Below, piece after piece: positions 1 through 8,849 of a DNA stretch of 23,523 nt (positions are counted from its first letter, which is position 1; each line of letters starts with the position of its first letter). The translations under genes and the position numbers were made by a program. The DNA is taken from positions 1 to 23,523 of the forward strand of contig CAIRSV010000278.1 of the NCBI GenBank assembly GCA_903881265.1, in the 5' to 3' direction. Below the pieces are notes generated by a model. That model was not told where the DNA came from. It ran no database searches and saw nothing but the letters and a program-made list of their open reading frames with translations. This DNA comes from an uncultured Bacteroidota bacterium (lineage in GTDB: Bacteria > Bacteroidota > Bacteroidia > Chitinophagales > Chitinophagaceae).

Positions 1-782
1 AAGGCGGTATGAATATTGAAGATGTGGCACATAATACACCTGAAAAAATATTTAAGGAGTGGGTTGAGCCAGGTCGTCCCTTGCAAGCATTCCAAGCAAG
101 GAAGATTGCCTTCAATCTTGGATTAAGTGGAGAGGCCTTCAAGAATTGTGTCAAATTTGTGACCAATTTGTATAATGCTTTTATCGGTTTAGATTGTGAT
201 ATGCTTGAAATTAATCCATTATTTAAAACAAGCGACGACAAAATCATTGCCGTTGATTGTAAGATGAACCTTGAAGAAAATGCGCTTATTCGTCATAAAG
301 ATTTGGCCGAATTGCGCGATAAATCAGAAGAAGATCCAACAGAAGTGGAAGCAAGCGAAAGCAATCTTAATTATGTGAAGCTTGATGGTAATGTCGGTTG
401 TATGGTCAATGGCGCTGGTCTTGCGATGGCAACGATGGATATGATTAAATTAAGTGGTGGTGAACCTGCAAACTTTTTGGACGTAGGTGGTGGAGCCAAT
501 GCAACAACTGTAGAAGCTGGATTTAGATTGATTTTGAAAGATCCGAATGTCAAGGCTATTTTGGTCAATATCTTCGGTGGGATTGTGCGCTGCGACCGCG
601 TTGCGCAAGGTGTTGTCGATGCATATAATGCTATTGGTGAAATTAAGGTACCTGTGATTGTTCGACTGCAAGGTACGAATGCAGAAGCCGCTAAAGAATT
701 GATTGAAAAATCAGGATTGAAAGTTCAAAGTGCGATTCTATTAAGTGAAGCCGCCGAATTGGTCAATAAGGCAGTGGCCTAA
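1..782 (+). CDS. sucC: Succinyl-CoA synthetase (ADP-forming) beta subunit, 3' part
   Basis: This is the C-terminal part of the TCA-cycle enzyme that interconverts succinyl-CoA and succinate with nucleotide phosphorylation. The beta subunit carries the ATP-grasp nucleotide site and part of the succinate site, and pairs with SucD in the cytoplasm. The reading frame is open to the window edge: codons GGC GGT before the first ATG (position 9) read Gly-Gly-Met, which matches the conserved GGM of SucC, so the ATG is internal and the gene starts outside the window. About 259 residues are visible. Conserved stretches include LEINPL, LDGNVGCMVNGAGLAMATMD, GGEPANFLDVGGGA, the loop VNIFGGIVRCD and the NAE motif. 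The end is normal (NKAVA, stop at 780-782). sucD is not downstream; an intrinsic terminator follows 24 bp after the stop, so this is the last gene of its transcript. Confidence 0.97.
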   Translation, partial: GGMNIEDVAHNTPEKIFKEWVEPGRPLQAFQARKIAFNLGLSGEAFKNCVKFVTNLYNAFIGLDCDMLEINPLFKTSDDKIIAVDCKMNLEENALIRHKDLAELRDKSEEDPTEVEASESNLNYVKLDGNVGCMVNGAGLAMATMDMIKLSGGEPANFLDVGGGANATTVEAGFRLILKDPNVKAILVNIFGGIVRCDRVAQGVVDAYNAIGEIKVPVIVRLQGTNAEAAKELIEKSGLKVQSAILLSEAAELVNKAVA

Positions 783-806
783 ACGTATAACTCTATTGTT
801 TTAATG

Positions 807-846
807 AACGTCCAATAACTACTTCAAGTTGTTGGACGTTTTTTTT
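807..846 (+). terminator. Intrinsic terminator after sucC
   Basis: An inverted repeat pairs AACGTCCAA (807-815) with TTGGACGTT (832-840). The stem extends inward to about 14 pairs with one G-U, around a short loop, and runs into eight T (839-846). This is a classical Rho-independent terminator on the + strand, 24 bp after the sucC stop. Confidence 0.9.
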
Positions 847-930
847 CTAATGTACTCTATACAGCTGCATCATCCAAATAACTTTTTTGCCTTTCATCAA
901 ATAAGTAGAAGTATTATTACATCTGTCTTT

Positions 931-938
931 TACTTTTG
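931..938 (+). promoter_or_regulatory. Candidate -7 promoter element (TACTTTTG)
   Basis: TACTTTTG fits the Bacteroidota -7 consensus TAnnTTTG and lies 26 bp before the ATG of the LolA-like gene, just beyond the sucC terminator. No TTTG -33 element was found at the usual 19-21 bp spacing, so the call rests on the -7 box and the position. Confidence 0.45.
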
Positions 939-964
939 GCAACTACTTAAAAATAAAAAAAAAC

Positions 965-1693
965 ATGAAAAAATTAATCGCTCTAGGTATGATGCTTTTC
1001 ATTGCCTTTCAATCAATGTCAGTTTCAGCACAAGATTTAAATGAGATTATCAAAAACCACATCACCGCAATCGGTGGTGCAGACAATTGGAACAAATTAA
1101 AATCAATGACCTCCGAGATGACAATGAAGGCTCAAGGTGCAGAAATTAAGTTAGTCGTTAATCAGGTACAGAAGAAGGCCATGCGCGCCGATATCGAAGT
1201 GATGGGTATGAGCGGTTATCAAATTATCACAGATAAAGAAGGTTGGAGCTTTATGCCGTTTGCTGGTCAAACTAAAGCCGAACCATCAACAGCTGATGAT
1301 GTCAAATCATCGCAAGATCAATTGGATATGATAGACCAATTTATTACCTACAAAGACTATGGTAAAAAAATAGATTATTTAGGGAAGGATGATGTCGAAG
1401 GAACAGATTGTCACAAAATTTCCCTCACAGATAAAGAGGGTGAAATCACGACATTTTTTCTAGACGCATCCACGTATTATGTGATTAAAGAAGTGTCTAA
1501 GAGAAAAGCCAATGGTAAGGAATTTGAGATGACAAAGACCTATTCAAATTACAAGAAACTTGACGAAGGTATTGTGTTCCCTATGTTGTCTGGCGGTGAT
1601 GAAGGCGAAATGGAAATCACCAAAGTAAGCATCAACAAGCCGATTGATGATGCGATGTTTCAACCTAAAGCGCTCAGTGAATTGAAGAAATAA
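965..1693 (+). CDS. Exported LolA/LolB-like (outer membrane lipoprotein-sorting-like) protein
   Basis: A 242-residue protein with a Sec signal peptide (residues 1-22, cleavage likely after VSA before QD). There is no lipobox cysteine, so a soluble periplasmic protein is expected. The mature part starts with an amphipathic segment (LNEIIKNHITAIGGADNWNKLKS) followed by alternating beta strands with charged turns, ending in YKKLDEGIVFP...ITKVSINKPIDDAMFQPK. That layout is typical of Bacteroidota proteins annotated as outer membrane lipoprotein-sorting proteins, which share the LolA/LolB half-barrel fold and are thought to bind lipids or lipoproteins. Assignment is by overall pattern, not a diagnostic motif, and true LolA function is not shown. 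The ATG at 965 follows an A-rich run and directly precedes MKKLIA. It appears to be a single-gene unit, with a terminator before it and a hairpin after it. Confidence 0.75.
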   Translation: MKKLIALGMMLFIAFQSMSVSAQDLNEIIKNHITAIGGADNWNKLKSMTSEMTMKAQGAEIKLVVNQVQKKAMRADIEVMGMSGYQIITDKEGWSFMPFAGQTKAEPSTADDVKSSQDQLDMIDQFITYKDYGKKIDYLGKDDVEGTDCHKISLTDKEGEITTFFLDASTYYVIKEVSKRKANGKEFEMTKTYSNYKKLDEGIVFPMLSGGDEGEMEITKVSINKPIDDAMFQPKALSELKK

Positions 1694-1694
1694 T

Positions 1695-1736
1695 AAATAG
1701 GTCATACCGCAACGCATTGTCGATACGACCTATTTT
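1695..1736 (+). terminator. Possible terminator between the LolA-like and Asp-box genes
   Basis: A perfect 9-bp inverted repeat, AAATAGGTC (1695-1703) with GACCTATTT (1727-1735), encloses a 23-base loop and starts just after the stop codon of the LolA-like gene. The T tract is short (TTTT then GTC), so termination may be weak. Confidence 0.5.
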
Positions 1737-1768
1737 GTCAATGTATACCATCACAAACTAATTTAAGT

Positions 1769-4700
1769 ATGAAGAAACTATTTTTCATGGCCTCCTTGTT
1801 GTGCATTTCAGCAATGGCCTTCGCGCAAAATGCTGTAAACTCATCGATGTTCAGTATTATGGAAGCCAGAGCGTTGGGGCCTGGTACAATGAGTGGGCGA
1901 GTTTCGGCCATCACTGGTGTTGCGAATGACAATGGTAAAACCCTGTATCTTGGAACGGCCGGAGGCGGTGTTTGGAAGTCAACCAATGCCGGCACTTCGT
2001 ACAAATCAATCTTTGATAAATATTGTCAGTCCATAGGCGCCATCGCTATTGATCAGAAAAATCCAACCACGCTGTATGTTGGTACCGGAGAAAGCAATAT
2101 GAGAAATTCAGTGTCCATAGGAAATGGGATGTATAAATCGACTGATGGAGGTGAAAACTGGAAAAAAATAGGGCTCGACAGTACCGAACATATTTCTAAC
2201 ATAATCGTACATCCGAGTAATTCAGATATCATTTACGTAGCCGTGCCAGGTGCGCTTTGGAGTGATAGCGAACATCGCGGATTATATAAATCAGACGATG
2301 GTGGTGCAACGTGGAAAAAAATATTATACAAAGATGCAAAGACAGGTTGCGCCGATTTGCTAATGGATCCAAGCAACCCCAATATTTTATTCGCGTCGAT
2401 GTGGCAATTTCGCCGTCAACCATACAGTTTTAATTCGGGAGGTGAAGGAAGTGGTTTATTCAAAAGTATGGATGGTGGCGCAACTTGGAAAGAAATTAGT
2501 AATGGTTTGCCGCCTAAGCCTTTCGGACGTATTGCGATGACATTGGCTCCAAGTAATCCGAAGAAAATGATAGCCATTGTAGAAAATAAAGCAACCGGTT
2601 TGTATATTTCTGAAGATGGAGGTGATTCGTGGAAGAGTCAAAGTGCCACGATGAATGTATGCGCTCGCCCCTTTTATTTTAGTACGATTGTAGTTGATCC
2701 CAAAGATGAAAAGAGGGTGTATCGTCCTGCTTTTGAATTCGCGTACTCCGACGATGGTGGTTACTCATTCTCAAACGCATCAAGCGACGGCGGTTGGGTG
2801 CACAGCGATATGCACGCTCTTTGGATTAATCCAACAAATACCAATCTGATGTACCTCGGTACCGATGGTGGTGTGTATATGAGTATCGATCGCGGCGTCA
2901 CTTGGATGTTTCAGCATAGTTTGCCTGTTGGTCAGTTTTACCACGTAGCCGCTGATAATAAAGATCCTTATAATGTCTATGGTGGCTTGCAAGATAATGG
3001 AAGTTGGATGGCCCCTAGCTCAACGCCTGGTGGTGTTGGTAATGCCAATTGGAGCCGTCTCTATGGTGGCGATGGTTTCTGGACAGTGCCTGATGCAGAT
3101 GGCAAGACTGCTTACGCCGAATATCAAGGTGGAAATATGGCACGAATTGAACTCGCTACGATGAAAGGTGAAAGCATTCAACCTAAAAAAACATTGAAAG
3201 AAGATAAACTTCGATGGAACTGGAATACACCCATTGTCATAGGAAAGAAGAATCCTAAGAACTTGTATGTTGGAGCACAGTATGTCTACAAATCGACTGA
3301 TCAAGGGCGAAACTGGAATCGTATTTCACCCGATCTAACAACCAATGATAAGAAAAAACAAGAGCAGGAAGATAGTGGTGGTTTAAGTGCAGATAATACC
3401 TCGGCAGAAAATCATTGCACTGTATTCACGATTGCCGAATCACCCTTGGATGAGAATTTGGTTTGGGTTGGCACTGATGATGGAAATCTTCAATACACGC
3501 TTGACGGGGGTAAAAAATGGACCAATGTTTCTATGAATGTCACTGCATGTGGTATTGCTAGACAGGCCTGGGTGAGCAGCATACAGCCTTCGCAGTTTGA
3601 TAAGAATACATTGTATGTCACGTTTGAAAATCATATGTATGGCGATCATAAAACATACCTAGGCAAAAGCACCGATCTTGGAAAGACGTGGATACGGCTT
3701 GATAGCAAAGAATTTAACAGCTTCGCGCACAAGATTGTTGAAGACACTGAAAATAAAAATCTCCTTTTTCTAGGCACTGAGATGGGGCTGTTTTGCACAT
3801 TGGATGGCGGTGCAAATTGGTTTCGAATGAAAAATAATATACCTGAATATGCCCTTGTGCGCGATATTCAAATTCATCCAACAACACACGACCTTATTGT
3901 GGCTACACATGGTCGAGGTATTTATATCCTAGATGACATACGGCCAATTAGTCAAATGAATCAAGAAACGATTAGTAAGGATGTGTCTATTTTTCCAACA
4001 CCCGATATCATTCTCAATAATGGTCGATTCGGTTGGGGCGGACCTGAAGTCTCAGGCGGCTGGGGCACTGGTAATGCACCTACAACACCATCGATACAAT
4101 ATTACTTGAAGGAGCGTGTTTCTTCCGGTAAAGCCACGATTGATATTTTGGATGACAAAGGCAACTTAATTCAATCTATGCCCGCGACGATACGCAAGGG
4201 TATTAATAAAGTAGATTGGAATCTCAGAGGAACACCGCCGCGCGTCGCTGCCGGTAGTACTAAAATGGACGGTGCTGGATTCACTGCGCCGATGGTATTA
4301 CCTGGCACGTATACCATTAAACTAAAAATCAAGGATAAAGAGTATCTGAGCACAGTGCGTTGTATTCATGATAATGGCAACAAGGATTTGAGTCTAATAG
4401 ACCGTAAACTTGTTTACGATAAAGCGATGGCACTTCAAGCGATGTATATACGATTAGCAAATACCATCGATACCATCGCAAGTTTGCAAGCCAAATTAAA
4501 AGCGGATACTGTGGCATTTAAAAAGTCGACATCTAGTAAAGTAATTTATGACGATTTAGAAAAAGTACGAGCTGCATTGATGGCCACTAAACAGACGTCG
4601 ATGTTTGCTGATGAAGAAAAGATACGTGAAAAAATTTCTGAACTTTATGGTACATTCTGTTCGATGGAAGCTAAGCCAAATGCAACGCAGCTGCAGGCCA

Positions 4701-4786
4701 TTGCATCGTTAGAGGCAGAATTGAAGGCTCAGGAAGTCATTCTTGATAAGGTGAGAAAGCGATGTTCTGCCGCAATGGTTTATTAG
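1769..4786 (+). CDS. Exported Asp-box beta-propeller protein (sortilin/VPS10-like, often called glycosyl hydrolase)
   Basis: A 1005-residue protein with a signal peptide (1-19, AFA before QN). The mature N-terminus (ARALGPGTMSGRVSAI) is the usual opening of a large Bacteroidota family annotated as sortilin-N-terminal or BNR-repeat glycosyl hydrolases. Ten Asp boxes of the form SxDGGxxW are visible: near residues 124 (STDGGENW), 175, 233, 281, 327, 372, 509, 577, 634 and 677, plus a degenerate one near 71. This indicates one or two large beta-propellers up to about residue 725 (HGRGIYILDD). A linker and a small beta domain follow (about 770-870), then a helical, coiled-coil-prone tail (about 885-1000). 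There is no T9SS sorting domain and no lipobox, so it is probably periplasmic or released. Asp boxes are structural, and no catalytic residues can be assigned; binding of protein or glycan ligands is possible. It converges on the B12 operon with a 41-bp gap. Confidence 0.85.
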   Translation: MKKLFFMASLLCISAMAFAQNAVNSSMFSIMEARALGPGTMSGRVSAITGVANDNGKTLYLGTAGGGVWKSTNAGTSYKSIFDKYCQSIGAIAIDQKNPTTLYVGTGESNMRNSVSIGNGMYKSTDGGENWKKIGLDSTEHISNIIVHPSNSDIIYVAVPGALWSDSEHRGLYKSDDGGATWKKILYKDAKTGCADLLMDPSNPNILFASMWQFRRQPYSFNSGGEGSGLFKSMDGGATWKEISNGLPPKPFGRIAMTLAPSNPKKMIAIVENKATGLYISEDGGDSWKSQSATMNVCARPFYFSTIVVDPKDEKRVYRPAFEFAYSDDGGYSFSNASSDGGWVHSDMHALWINPTNTNLMYLGTDGGVYMSIDRGVTWMFQHSLPVGQFYHVAADNKDPYNVYGGLQDNGSWMAPSSTPGGVGNANWSRLYGGDGFWTVPDADGKTAYAEYQGGNMARIELATMKGESIQPKKTLKEDKLRWNWNTPIVIGKKNPKNLYVGAQYVYKSTDQGRNWNRISPDLTTNDKKKQEQEDSGGLSADNTSAENHCTVFTIAESPLDENLVWVGTDDGNLQYTLDGGKKWTNVSMNVTACGIARQAWVSSIQPSQFDKNTLYVTFENHMYGDHKTYLGKSTDLGKTWIRLDSKEFNSFAHKIVEDTENKNLLFLGTEMGLFCTLDGGANWFRMKNNIPEYALVRDIQIHPTTHDLIVATHGRGIYILDDIRPISQMNQETISKDVSIFPTPDIILNNGRFGWGGPEVSGGWGTGNAPTTPSIQYYLKERVSSGKATIDILDDKGNLIQSMPATIRKGINKVDWNLRGTPPRVAAGSTKMDGAGFTAPMVLPGTYTIKLKIKDKEYLSTVRCIHDNGNKDLSLIDRKLVYDKAMALQAMYIRLANTIDTIASLQAKLKADTVAFKKSTSSKVIYDDLEKVRAALMATKQTSMFADEEKIREKISELYGTFCSMEAKPNATQLQAIASLEAELKAQEVILDKVRKRCSAAMVY

Positions 4787-4827
4787 TAGAAAATAGTGAT
4801 TACTGAACTTACTTGCTGTCGAAGGAT

Positions 4828-6786
4828 TTATTGCATCTCCCACATGATTCCTATACTGATATTTCTTCCGGGCATTATTCGACCTGCGATACTTTCGTAG
4901 CGGGTATTCCATAGATTATTAAAACGTAAGGTGGCATGTAGCAAATTCGTATTAATCTGGCATTTATACGATGCAAATACATTACCTGTACCATAGGGTT
5001 TTAGATATTGGCTTTCATCTGAGGTGATAAATCGATAACCTGTATAGGTATGAACATAGCTTAGTTCAAATTGGTCCCATTTCAATCCGATATTACCTTT
5101 CAACTGATAACGTGGTACATACGGAATCTGTTTGCCGATTGAGTAATCGTTCCGTATAGCAGATTCTTCTGTCGTTGAAAGTGTGTAGGCATATAAGATA
5201 TCAAACGAAACTGTTCGTTTTTTTTCGATGCGATTGGAAGCGCTCTTTTTCGCAAGACATACCTCGATCATCATAATAGAATCCTTAGGGTAATCGTTCT
5301 GCCTGCGACTTGCTAAATTGATATCATAATGCCCGATAAATTCAAGGCCACGACTCCAGACTTGTTGAATATTATGGGGTGTTAAAATCGAGGCGCCATA
5401 CCAAGCAATCCAGTTATTGACCTTGCGGTTAAACAACGTTAAGTCGGTATGAAGTGTTTGCGTTTGCCACTTTTTATTGAGTTGAAATCCTCCTTCAAGA
5501 TTTTTACTTGTTTCAGGTTTGAGATTGATATTGCCACCTGGATTGTAATACAACTCATTCAACGTTGGCATTCTGTAATGACTTGATACGGTCACATATG
5601 GTTTGATAAAATGCCATGCATCCCAGTTCAATGAAACGTTTGCAATCAAGGGTACTTGAAATACATCGGTTACTTCCTTTTCGATTGATGTTTGCAGATT
5701 GATGTGCTTGAGAAGTTGATCTACCGAATACGAAGCAATGATGCCTGCTTTATTCAATGAATAATTTGTGCGACCCGTTAAAAATGATCGGTTTGCGATT
5801 AACTGCAAACTTACTTTCTGACGACGAGGTAGGATTAGATTGAATTGCTCTATAAAAGGAATGTTCGTTACCGAAGCCTGTGATCGAAGTTGAATGAGCG
5901 AATCGTCATAGGCATATTGTTCGTAGAATACTCCAAGCGTGGTTGTTGAGGAGTACGATTGGTAACGATGTTGTTCTAATTTTACCAAGGTGCGATACGC
6001 TGTAGTTGTTTCCATTTTTACACTGGACGCTTCAAAGATTGCTGGAGGAATTTCACGTTGTTGATGCTGCGCCCAAACATGCCATGAAAGGATGAAACGA
6101 TTATTTATTTTTAATGAAAGGTCATTCATTACACTAATCTGATTGCTTTGCGCATGCGTTAATGTATCGGTTCGCTGTTTGTCTGTATTGAAAAAAGTGA
6201 ATTCGTTTTTTGCTTTACTAATGTTTACACGAAGTCGATTAGAAAGAAGACGGTTGGATGTTGCGATGCCAATACTTGCGGTATAATTTTTTAGATTTTC
6301 ATAACCGAATGCAGCTTGTATTTTTTTATGTTTATAGAATGAAGGTTTGTCATTCGATAACTGAATGCAGCCGCTCATCGCTGGATTACTTGACGCACTT
6401 CCATAGTCAATGCTAATCTTGTCGAAAAAGGAAACCGGTATTGCGCTGAAATCACTGAGGCCAGTCATGGCATTATTTATATTGACGCCATGCCAAAGAA
6501 CCTGCGTTTGCGCAGCCGAACTGCCTCGTATACTAATAGTGCTCAAACTGCCGATGCCATAGTTTTTGACAAATACATTGGTATGTAGCTGAAGTAAATG
6601 TTGTAGCGATGCCTGTCGGTAGTATTGCGAAATGGACGATTGAATTTGCTGTGATGATGCTGGCGGTACAACTACTTTTTTATCAGTGACAACAACTTCA
6701 TTGATCGTATCTCGTTTAGCGTGTTGTGCATCGCATTGAAGAATTGATGAAAGCACGAAGAATACTATGATGATTACTTCTTTCAT
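4828..6786 (-). CDS. btuB: BtuB-like TonB-dependent outer membrane receptor
   Basis: Last gene of the riboswitch-controlled operon, predicted to import cobalamin across the outer membrane using TonB energy. The 652-residue protein has a signal peptide (1-20, CDA before QH), a TonB-box-like segment (DTINEVVVT, about 26-34), and a plug domain (about 42-145) with the typical run ISIRGSSAAQTQVLWHGVNI. A barrel of amphipathic strands follows, including YVTVSSHYRMPTLNELYYNPGGNINLKPE, usual for TonB receptors, and FNNLWNTRYESIAGRIMPGR near the end. There is no N-terminal carboxypeptidase-like extension of the SusC type; size and layout fit BtuB-type transporters. Its ATG overlaps the stop of the lipoprotein gene (ATGA, 4 bp), implying translational coupling. 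The last residues are MWEMQ, not ending in an aromatic residue, which is slightly unusual for a barrel protein. Substrate is inferred from the riboswitch and the BtuG-like neighbour; the family alone would leave it open. Confidence 0.85.
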   Translation of the reverse strand: MKEVIIIVFFVLSSILQCDAQHAKRDTINEVVVTDKKVVVPPASSQQIQSSISQYYRQASLQHLLQLHTNVFVKNYGIGSLSTISIRGSSAAQTQVLWHGVNINNAMTGLSDFSAIPVSFFDKISIDYGSASSNPAMSGCIQLSNDKPSFYKHKKIQAAFGYENLKNYTASIGIATSNRLLSNRLRVNISKAKNEFTFFNTDKQRTDTLTHAQSNQISVMNDLSLKINNRFILSWHVWAQHQQREIPPAIFEASSVKMETTTAYRTLVKLEQHRYQSYSSTTTLGVFYEQYAYDDSLIQLRSQASVTNIPFIEQFNLILPRRQKVSLQLIANRSFLTGRTNYSLNKAGIIASYSVDQLLKHINLQTSIEKEVTDVFQVPLIANVSLNWDAWHFIKPYVTVSSHYRMPTLNELYYNPGGNINLKPETSKNLEGGFQLNKKWQTQTLHTDLTLFNRKVNNWIAWYGASILTPHNIQQVWSRGLEFIGHYDINLASRRQNDYPKDSIMMIEVCLAKKSASNRIEKKRTVSFDILYAYTLSTTEESAIRNDYSIGKQIPYVPRYQLKGNIGLKWDQFELSYVHTYTGYRFITSDESQYLKPYGTGNVFASYKCQINTNLLHATLRFNNLWNTRYESIAGRIMPGRNISIGIMWEMQ

Positions 6787-7856
6787 TCGTTAAATAGAAA
6801 ACTATTGGCACCGATACCGGCAGTAAATTGATGCATCAATTCACCGGTAGTTGAATACTCATAGATTGTACTTTGTTGTGTAAATCCTTTTGGGTCAGAA
6901 AGATAAATATGCTGCGTGACACTGTCAATACCTAGTGCCCAGAAATATGAATTGATAGGTGCTTGTATGAATGGTGATGCCGGTAACGTCATGTTGCTTA
7001 TGCTCATTCGGTACAAGCCGTTACTTGATGACGTGCCGTTGTAATCGACATTGATAAAGTAAAGGGTGTCTTTATGCTGATTGATAGTGAGTCGAAAAGG
7101 ATCGTGCGCAGCGGCGAAGGGGAAGGTCTGAATGATTTGTTTTGTAAGCGGATTGTATTGTGTCAAATACGACGATTTGTTTTTGTATTTATTTCCTGAA
7201 AGAATCCACAGCATACCATTTTTATCAGATACGATATCATGCGAAGCCCTGCCATTGATTGGTATACGATGTTCAATACGATCGTTGCTTGTATTGATTT
7301 GATAGATGATATTACTTGCCGTATCCCAGTTTGTTACATAGCACAATCCATTTTGGCAAATCATCCGTTCCGTATTCGGAAAGTCAACTTGGATTGTTGA
7401 TGTAATTTTATTCGATATTATATCAAGTACATAGATTCTTGGCGAATACAAGCAAGAGACATAGGCCTTGTTAGCACTGACTTGCGTGATGTAACGAGGT
7501 GATGTAATCGATGCGATAGTTGTTATTTCTTTATAGGTAGTTGGGTCAATCACAACAATTTTATTGGAGTTATTGACTGCTACATAATAGAGATTGTTGA
7601 TGCGTGAAACGCTCTGTACCACATCGCCTAATTGTTTCGCATTCGAAGTAAAATACAATTGATTGAATATCGCATTCGAATCAATATCTAAAAAAGAAAG
7701 TTCGCCATTATTATTTCCATAAGACCCTTCGTTACTGATGATGATACCACGATGGTTGGAAGAAGGTAAACTATGCAAATCGGGGTTGGGCCGGTCTTTG
7801 ACACAAGCACTTAGGTTGACAAATAGACTTAGTAATAAAAGTATAGGCCTATTCAT
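6783..7856 (-). CDS. BtuG-like surface lipoprotein, YncE/DUF5074-type beta-propeller
   Basis: A 357-residue lipoprotein. The N-terminus has a hydrophobic stretch and the lipobox LSAC with Cys18 as the acylated residue, followed by VKDRPNPDL, a charged tail compatible with export to the cell surface. The rest consists of repeated blade-like units: GELSFLDIDSNAIFNQ, YVAVNNSNKIVVIDPTTYKE, KAYVSCLYSPRIYVLDIISNKI, YVTNWDTASNIIYQINTSNDRI, and later DPFRLTINQHKDTLYFIN and HIYLSDPKGFTQQSTIYEYS. This is the seven-bladed YncE-like propeller pattern of DUF5074 proteins. In Bacteroides, BtuG proteins of this fold bind B12 very tightly and cap BtuB. The same pairing is seen here: the gene directly precedes the receptor with a 4-bp overlap, and itself overlaps the upstream gene by 8 bp. 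B12 binding is inferred from fold and context. Confidence 0.83.
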   Translation of the reverse strand: MNRPILLLLSLFVNLSACVKDRPNPDLHSLPSSNHRGIIISNEGSYGNNNGELSFLDIDSNAIFNQLYFTSNAKQLGDVVQSVSRINNLYYVAVNNSNKIVVIDPTTYKEITTIASITSPRYITQVSANKAYVSCLYSPRIYVLDIISNKITSTIQVDFPNTERMICQNGLCYVTNWDTASNIIYQINTSNDRIEHRIPINGRASHDIVSDKNGMLWILSGNKYKNKSSYLTQYNPLTKQIIQTFPFAAAHDPFRLTINQHKDTLYFINVDYNGTSSSNGLYRMSISNMTLPASPFIQAPINSYFWALGIDSVTQHIYLSDPKGFTQQSTIYEYSTTGELMHQFTAGIGANSFLFNE

Positions 7857-8844
7857 ATTTTGAAATCAATTGATGATGTTGTTGTCCATTCTTGAAGCGG
7901 AGACTTAGTGCATATTGCCCCTTTGGTAATGATGTAAGATTGAAATCATCAGCTGGGCCCGATTGGCGTATGAGTACTTTACCTTCCAATGAGTACAGGG
8001 CTATTTCATCGATGGCCTTCCAATTTTTGCAATGCAATATGCCATTGGTGGGATTAGGATAAAATAGGTTCGTGTTGTCTATAGTCGCATTAGAAAAGCC
8101 TGTCGGAAATTTTTGATGTATGATACCGATGGCATCCAGATCAAAACCACCTGTTGGGAATGGCGTTGGATATGGATCGTTGATCTTATGACTGTTGGCG
8201 TCACGAACACAAGAGTTCTCATCGAGCGAGCCAATAATATCTTTTACCTTAATGTAATGGATGTCATTGATATCTAAGCCGGATTGCGTGCTTAACTCGC
8301 TTAGTTCAAAGGGCGTACCATAGCTAGCAATATATTTACCTGCAAGATTATGAATATGTTGAGCATCCATGTAATCGCCGGTGCCTCCGATTTGAATGGT
8401 GGTATCATTTTCGCAAATCGGTGGAAATCTAAAAAACGTGAACCCATCATTACTGACTTCAACTTGCGCTAATTCAAGATAGGCAAGATTGGAATCAAAC
8501 GGACTTAGAAAACCATTTTCAAAAATAGCAAAGTCAAAGCCCGGTCCGTTGATAATTGGATTTTCAAAAAAGAAAAGCGCTTCGCCTGCATCGCCAAGGC
8601 TTACGATATTGCCATCGGCTTTACCGAATGCGTTTGTTGCATCACCTGCTGTTGTTTTTCCTAAGGTGGTGTCGGTGATATGTAACCAGCCTCTCTGTAT
8701 CAGGCAGTTTGAAGACCAATCAATAAAAGCACTACTATCTTTATACATAGCAGTGCTTCCGGGTAATCCGGCCTGAGGTGCATATTGCGCATGACTGTTA
8801 TATGAAGCCAATGCCAACAATAAAATGGTCATCGTAATTTTCAT
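7849..8844 (-). CDS. T9SS-sorted cell-surface protein of the B12 operon, unnamed family
   Basis: A 331-residue protein with a signal peptide (1-19, SHA before QY) and a C-terminal T9SS type A sorting domain (about 258-331, opening NLFYPNPTNG, with IALYSLEGKVL and the LPKGQYALSLRF strand). The domain between (about 20-245) contains AGDATNAFGKADGNIVSLGD, then FENPIINGPGFDFAIFENGF and ELAQVEVSNDGFTFFRFP, ending in GGFDLDAIGII. This pattern (a NGPGxDFxxFENG block followed by VEVSxDGxxFxRFP) recurs in predicted surface proteins of Bacteroidota and other phyla, but I know no firm function for it. The final GFDLDAI suggests a beta-sandwich with possible calcium sites. It lies 5 bp after the DUF4465 gene and overlaps the lipoprotein gene by 8 bp. 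The export signal and B12 regulation suggest an accessory surface binder for cobalamin or a cobalamin-carrying ligand; this role is inference. Confidence 0.75.
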   Translation of the reverse strand: MKITMTILLLALASYNSHAQYAPQAGLPGSTAMYKDSSAFIDWSSNCLIQRGWLHITDTTLGKTTAGDATNAFGKADGNIVSLGDAGEALFFFENPIINGPGFDFAIFENGFLSPFDSNLAYLELAQVEVSNDGFTFFRFPPICENDTTIQIGGTGDYMDAQHIHNLAGKYIASYGTPFELSELSTQSGLDINDIHYIKVKDIIGSLDENSCVRDANSHKINDPYPTPFPTGGFDLDAIGIIHQKFPTGFSNATIDNTNLFYPNPTNGILHCKNWKAIDEIALYSLEGKVLIRQSGPADDFNLTSLPKGQYALSLRFKNGQQHHQLISKYE

Positions 8845-8849
8845 GTAGC

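Noticed and set aside
9..11. The ATG at position 9 as the true start of sucC
   Set aside because: The product would lack the ATP-grasp N-terminal half, and the frame continues upstream with the conserved Gly-Gly before this Met.
829..1044. A 71-codon frame over the sucC terminator and the start of the LolA-like gene
   Set aside because: It begins inside the terminator stem and overlaps the signal-peptide coding region of a better-supported gene in another frame.
2100..3840. Repeated DNA-level pattern from the SxDGGxxW segments, considered as tandem repeats
   Set aside because: The similarity is at protein level only; the units are irregularly spaced and diverged in DNA, as expected for propeller blades.
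8489..8776. A 95-codon open frame on the + strand inside the operon
   Set aside because: It is antisense to the conserved domain of the T9SS surface protein, with no signal or family pattern of its own.
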